A DNA stretch of 64,000 nucleotides from Brevibacterium siliguriense. GTDB taxonomy: Bacteria; Actinomycetota; Actinomycetes; Actinomycetales; Brevibacteriaceae. The stretch spans positions 3,958,984-4,022,983 of the forward strand of contig NZ_LT629766.1 of the NCBI RefSeq assembly GCF_900105315.1. The letters are read 5' to 3'. Positions within the stretch are counted from its first letter, which is position 1. Each line of letters begins with the position of its first letter. The notes below the pieces were generated by a model. The model worked only from the letters and a program-made list of their open reading frames with translations, searched no databases and was not told where the DNA came from. The translations under genes and the position numbers were made by a program. Positions 63,617 to 64,000 of the stretch are shown here, in pieces.

Positions 63617-63756
63617 AGCATGACCGTCACGCTACTGACCGGATCAGACCGAAACTGCCCATTTCACCAACAGTTCACCTGGCGCATACGAAGAATTCCG
63701 CAGGCCGGTCGATTCGGGCCGGTCTAACGATCAGCAGAGCGTCGACGAGTGGAGCC

Positions 63757-64000
63757 TCAGAAGCAGTAGTGGTCCGGAGCGTATCCGAATGCGTGGACGT
63801 CCCCGTTGGCCAATAGGTGGCTGTCGTCGACGCTCCACGTGTGTGCATGGTATCCGCGGACCTGGACGAAGTTGAACCTGTCAGCCGAGTAGATCTGGGC
63901 TCCGGAAGCGATGAGTCTCTGTTGGAGCTCCGTGTCCTCACCGAGAGTGCGCTCCGCGAACGGATTGTCCAGAAGCGTTGTCCGATGCGTCATCAGAGTC
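63757..64000 (-). CDS. CgeB-like/GT2 fusion transferase, C-terminal end only, right-arm copy
   Basis: Mirror copy of the last 80 or so codons of 50536-52428, ending FGYAPDHYCF. It enters from the window's right edge, showing that the duplication extends beyond it. No difference from the left arm is visible in the protein. Confidence 0.8.
   Translation of the reverse strand, partial: TLMTHRTTLLDNPFAERTLGEDTELQQRLIASGAQIYSADRFNFVQVRGYHAHTWSVDDSHLLANGDVHAFGYAPDHYCF

Larger units (their letters stand above)
58130..64000 (-). repeat. Right arm of the large inverted duplication, runs off the window
   Basis: It carries the same genes as 52185-58049 in opposite orientation. One-base differences from the left arm include losses at about 59874, 61151, 61250, 61272 and 63356, and one extra A at about 60089. 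In contrast, it is the correct arm at 56446, 56554 and 56796 mirror positions. Nearly all differences are length changes in runs of two to four identical bases, with few substitutions. Confidence 0.93.

Noticed and set aside
52185..64000. Composite transposon or IS-bounded inverted repeat
   Set aside because: No transposase, terminal repeat or target duplication is seen. The arms contain only polymer genes and meet at a microhomology.

Overview
The window comes from a high-G+C Gram-positive bacterium. Support: G/C-rich third positions, many GTG and TTG starts, an LPxTG sortase-anchored surface protein, lipobox lipoproteins, a TagGH-type exporter and a CDP-glycerol-type transferase for wall teichoic acid-like polymers. 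A Brevibacterium-like member of the Micrococcales is my best guess from gene content. It is an inference, because no rRNA or tRNA is present.

Layout. 1-955: an arsenite efflux gene (acr3, cut by the window edge) divergent from arsR, sharing one operator. 1000-2335: a DUF2000 gene divergent from an AraC regulator. 2395-6828: a von Willebrand/SpaA LPRTG adhesin divergent from an unusual single-chain ECF sigma factor that carries a zinc finger, a membrane helix and a long predicted extracellular tail. 6939-9229: a large LuxR-type regulator broken by one frameshift. 9571-14011: a C4-dicarboxylate sensing and uptake locus (DctR, DctS, a DoxX-like protein, divergent DctA). 14122-16988: a zinc alcohol dehydrogenase and a 14-TM drug exporter. 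17256-18058: remnants of an IclR regulator and a flavin monooxygenase. 18072-26296: a glycosidase-like lipoprotein, an MFS carrier, a YceI protein with a long tail, an ABC-2 exporter with a small HTH regulator behind a strong palindromic operator, and a DUF885 protein. 26362-33776: an orphan peptide-type binding protein, then a CocE-type esterase gene leading a compatible-solute (OpuB/OsmF) ABC importer operon.

33931-58049 is a cell-envelope glycopolymer locus. It holds a degenerate LCP-like protein without a membrane anchor, an asparagine-synthase-like protein, a TagF-like polymerase with an Asp2/XcbB-like hydrolase, a DUF6270 protein, a TagH/TagG exporter, two GT4 glycosyltransferases, a WecA-type initiating transferase, a FlaA1/CapD-type nucleotide-sugar dehydratase, and a divergent operon of CgeB/GT2 fusion transferases with a coiled-coil protein, another hydrolase and a further glycosyltransferase. 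Together these give initiation on undecaprenyl phosphate, sugar activation, chain extension, polyol-phosphate addition and export.

58130-64000 is an inverted copy of about 52185-58049, separated by about 80 bp. The two arms differ mainly by one-base gains or losses in short homopolymers, and each arm carries errors that the other lacks. I read this as probably a fold-back chimera or misassembly at a contig end rather than a natural palindrome, but the sequence alone cannot decide. The same error type probably explains the lone frameshifts in the LuxR, FlaA1-like and monooxygenase genes.
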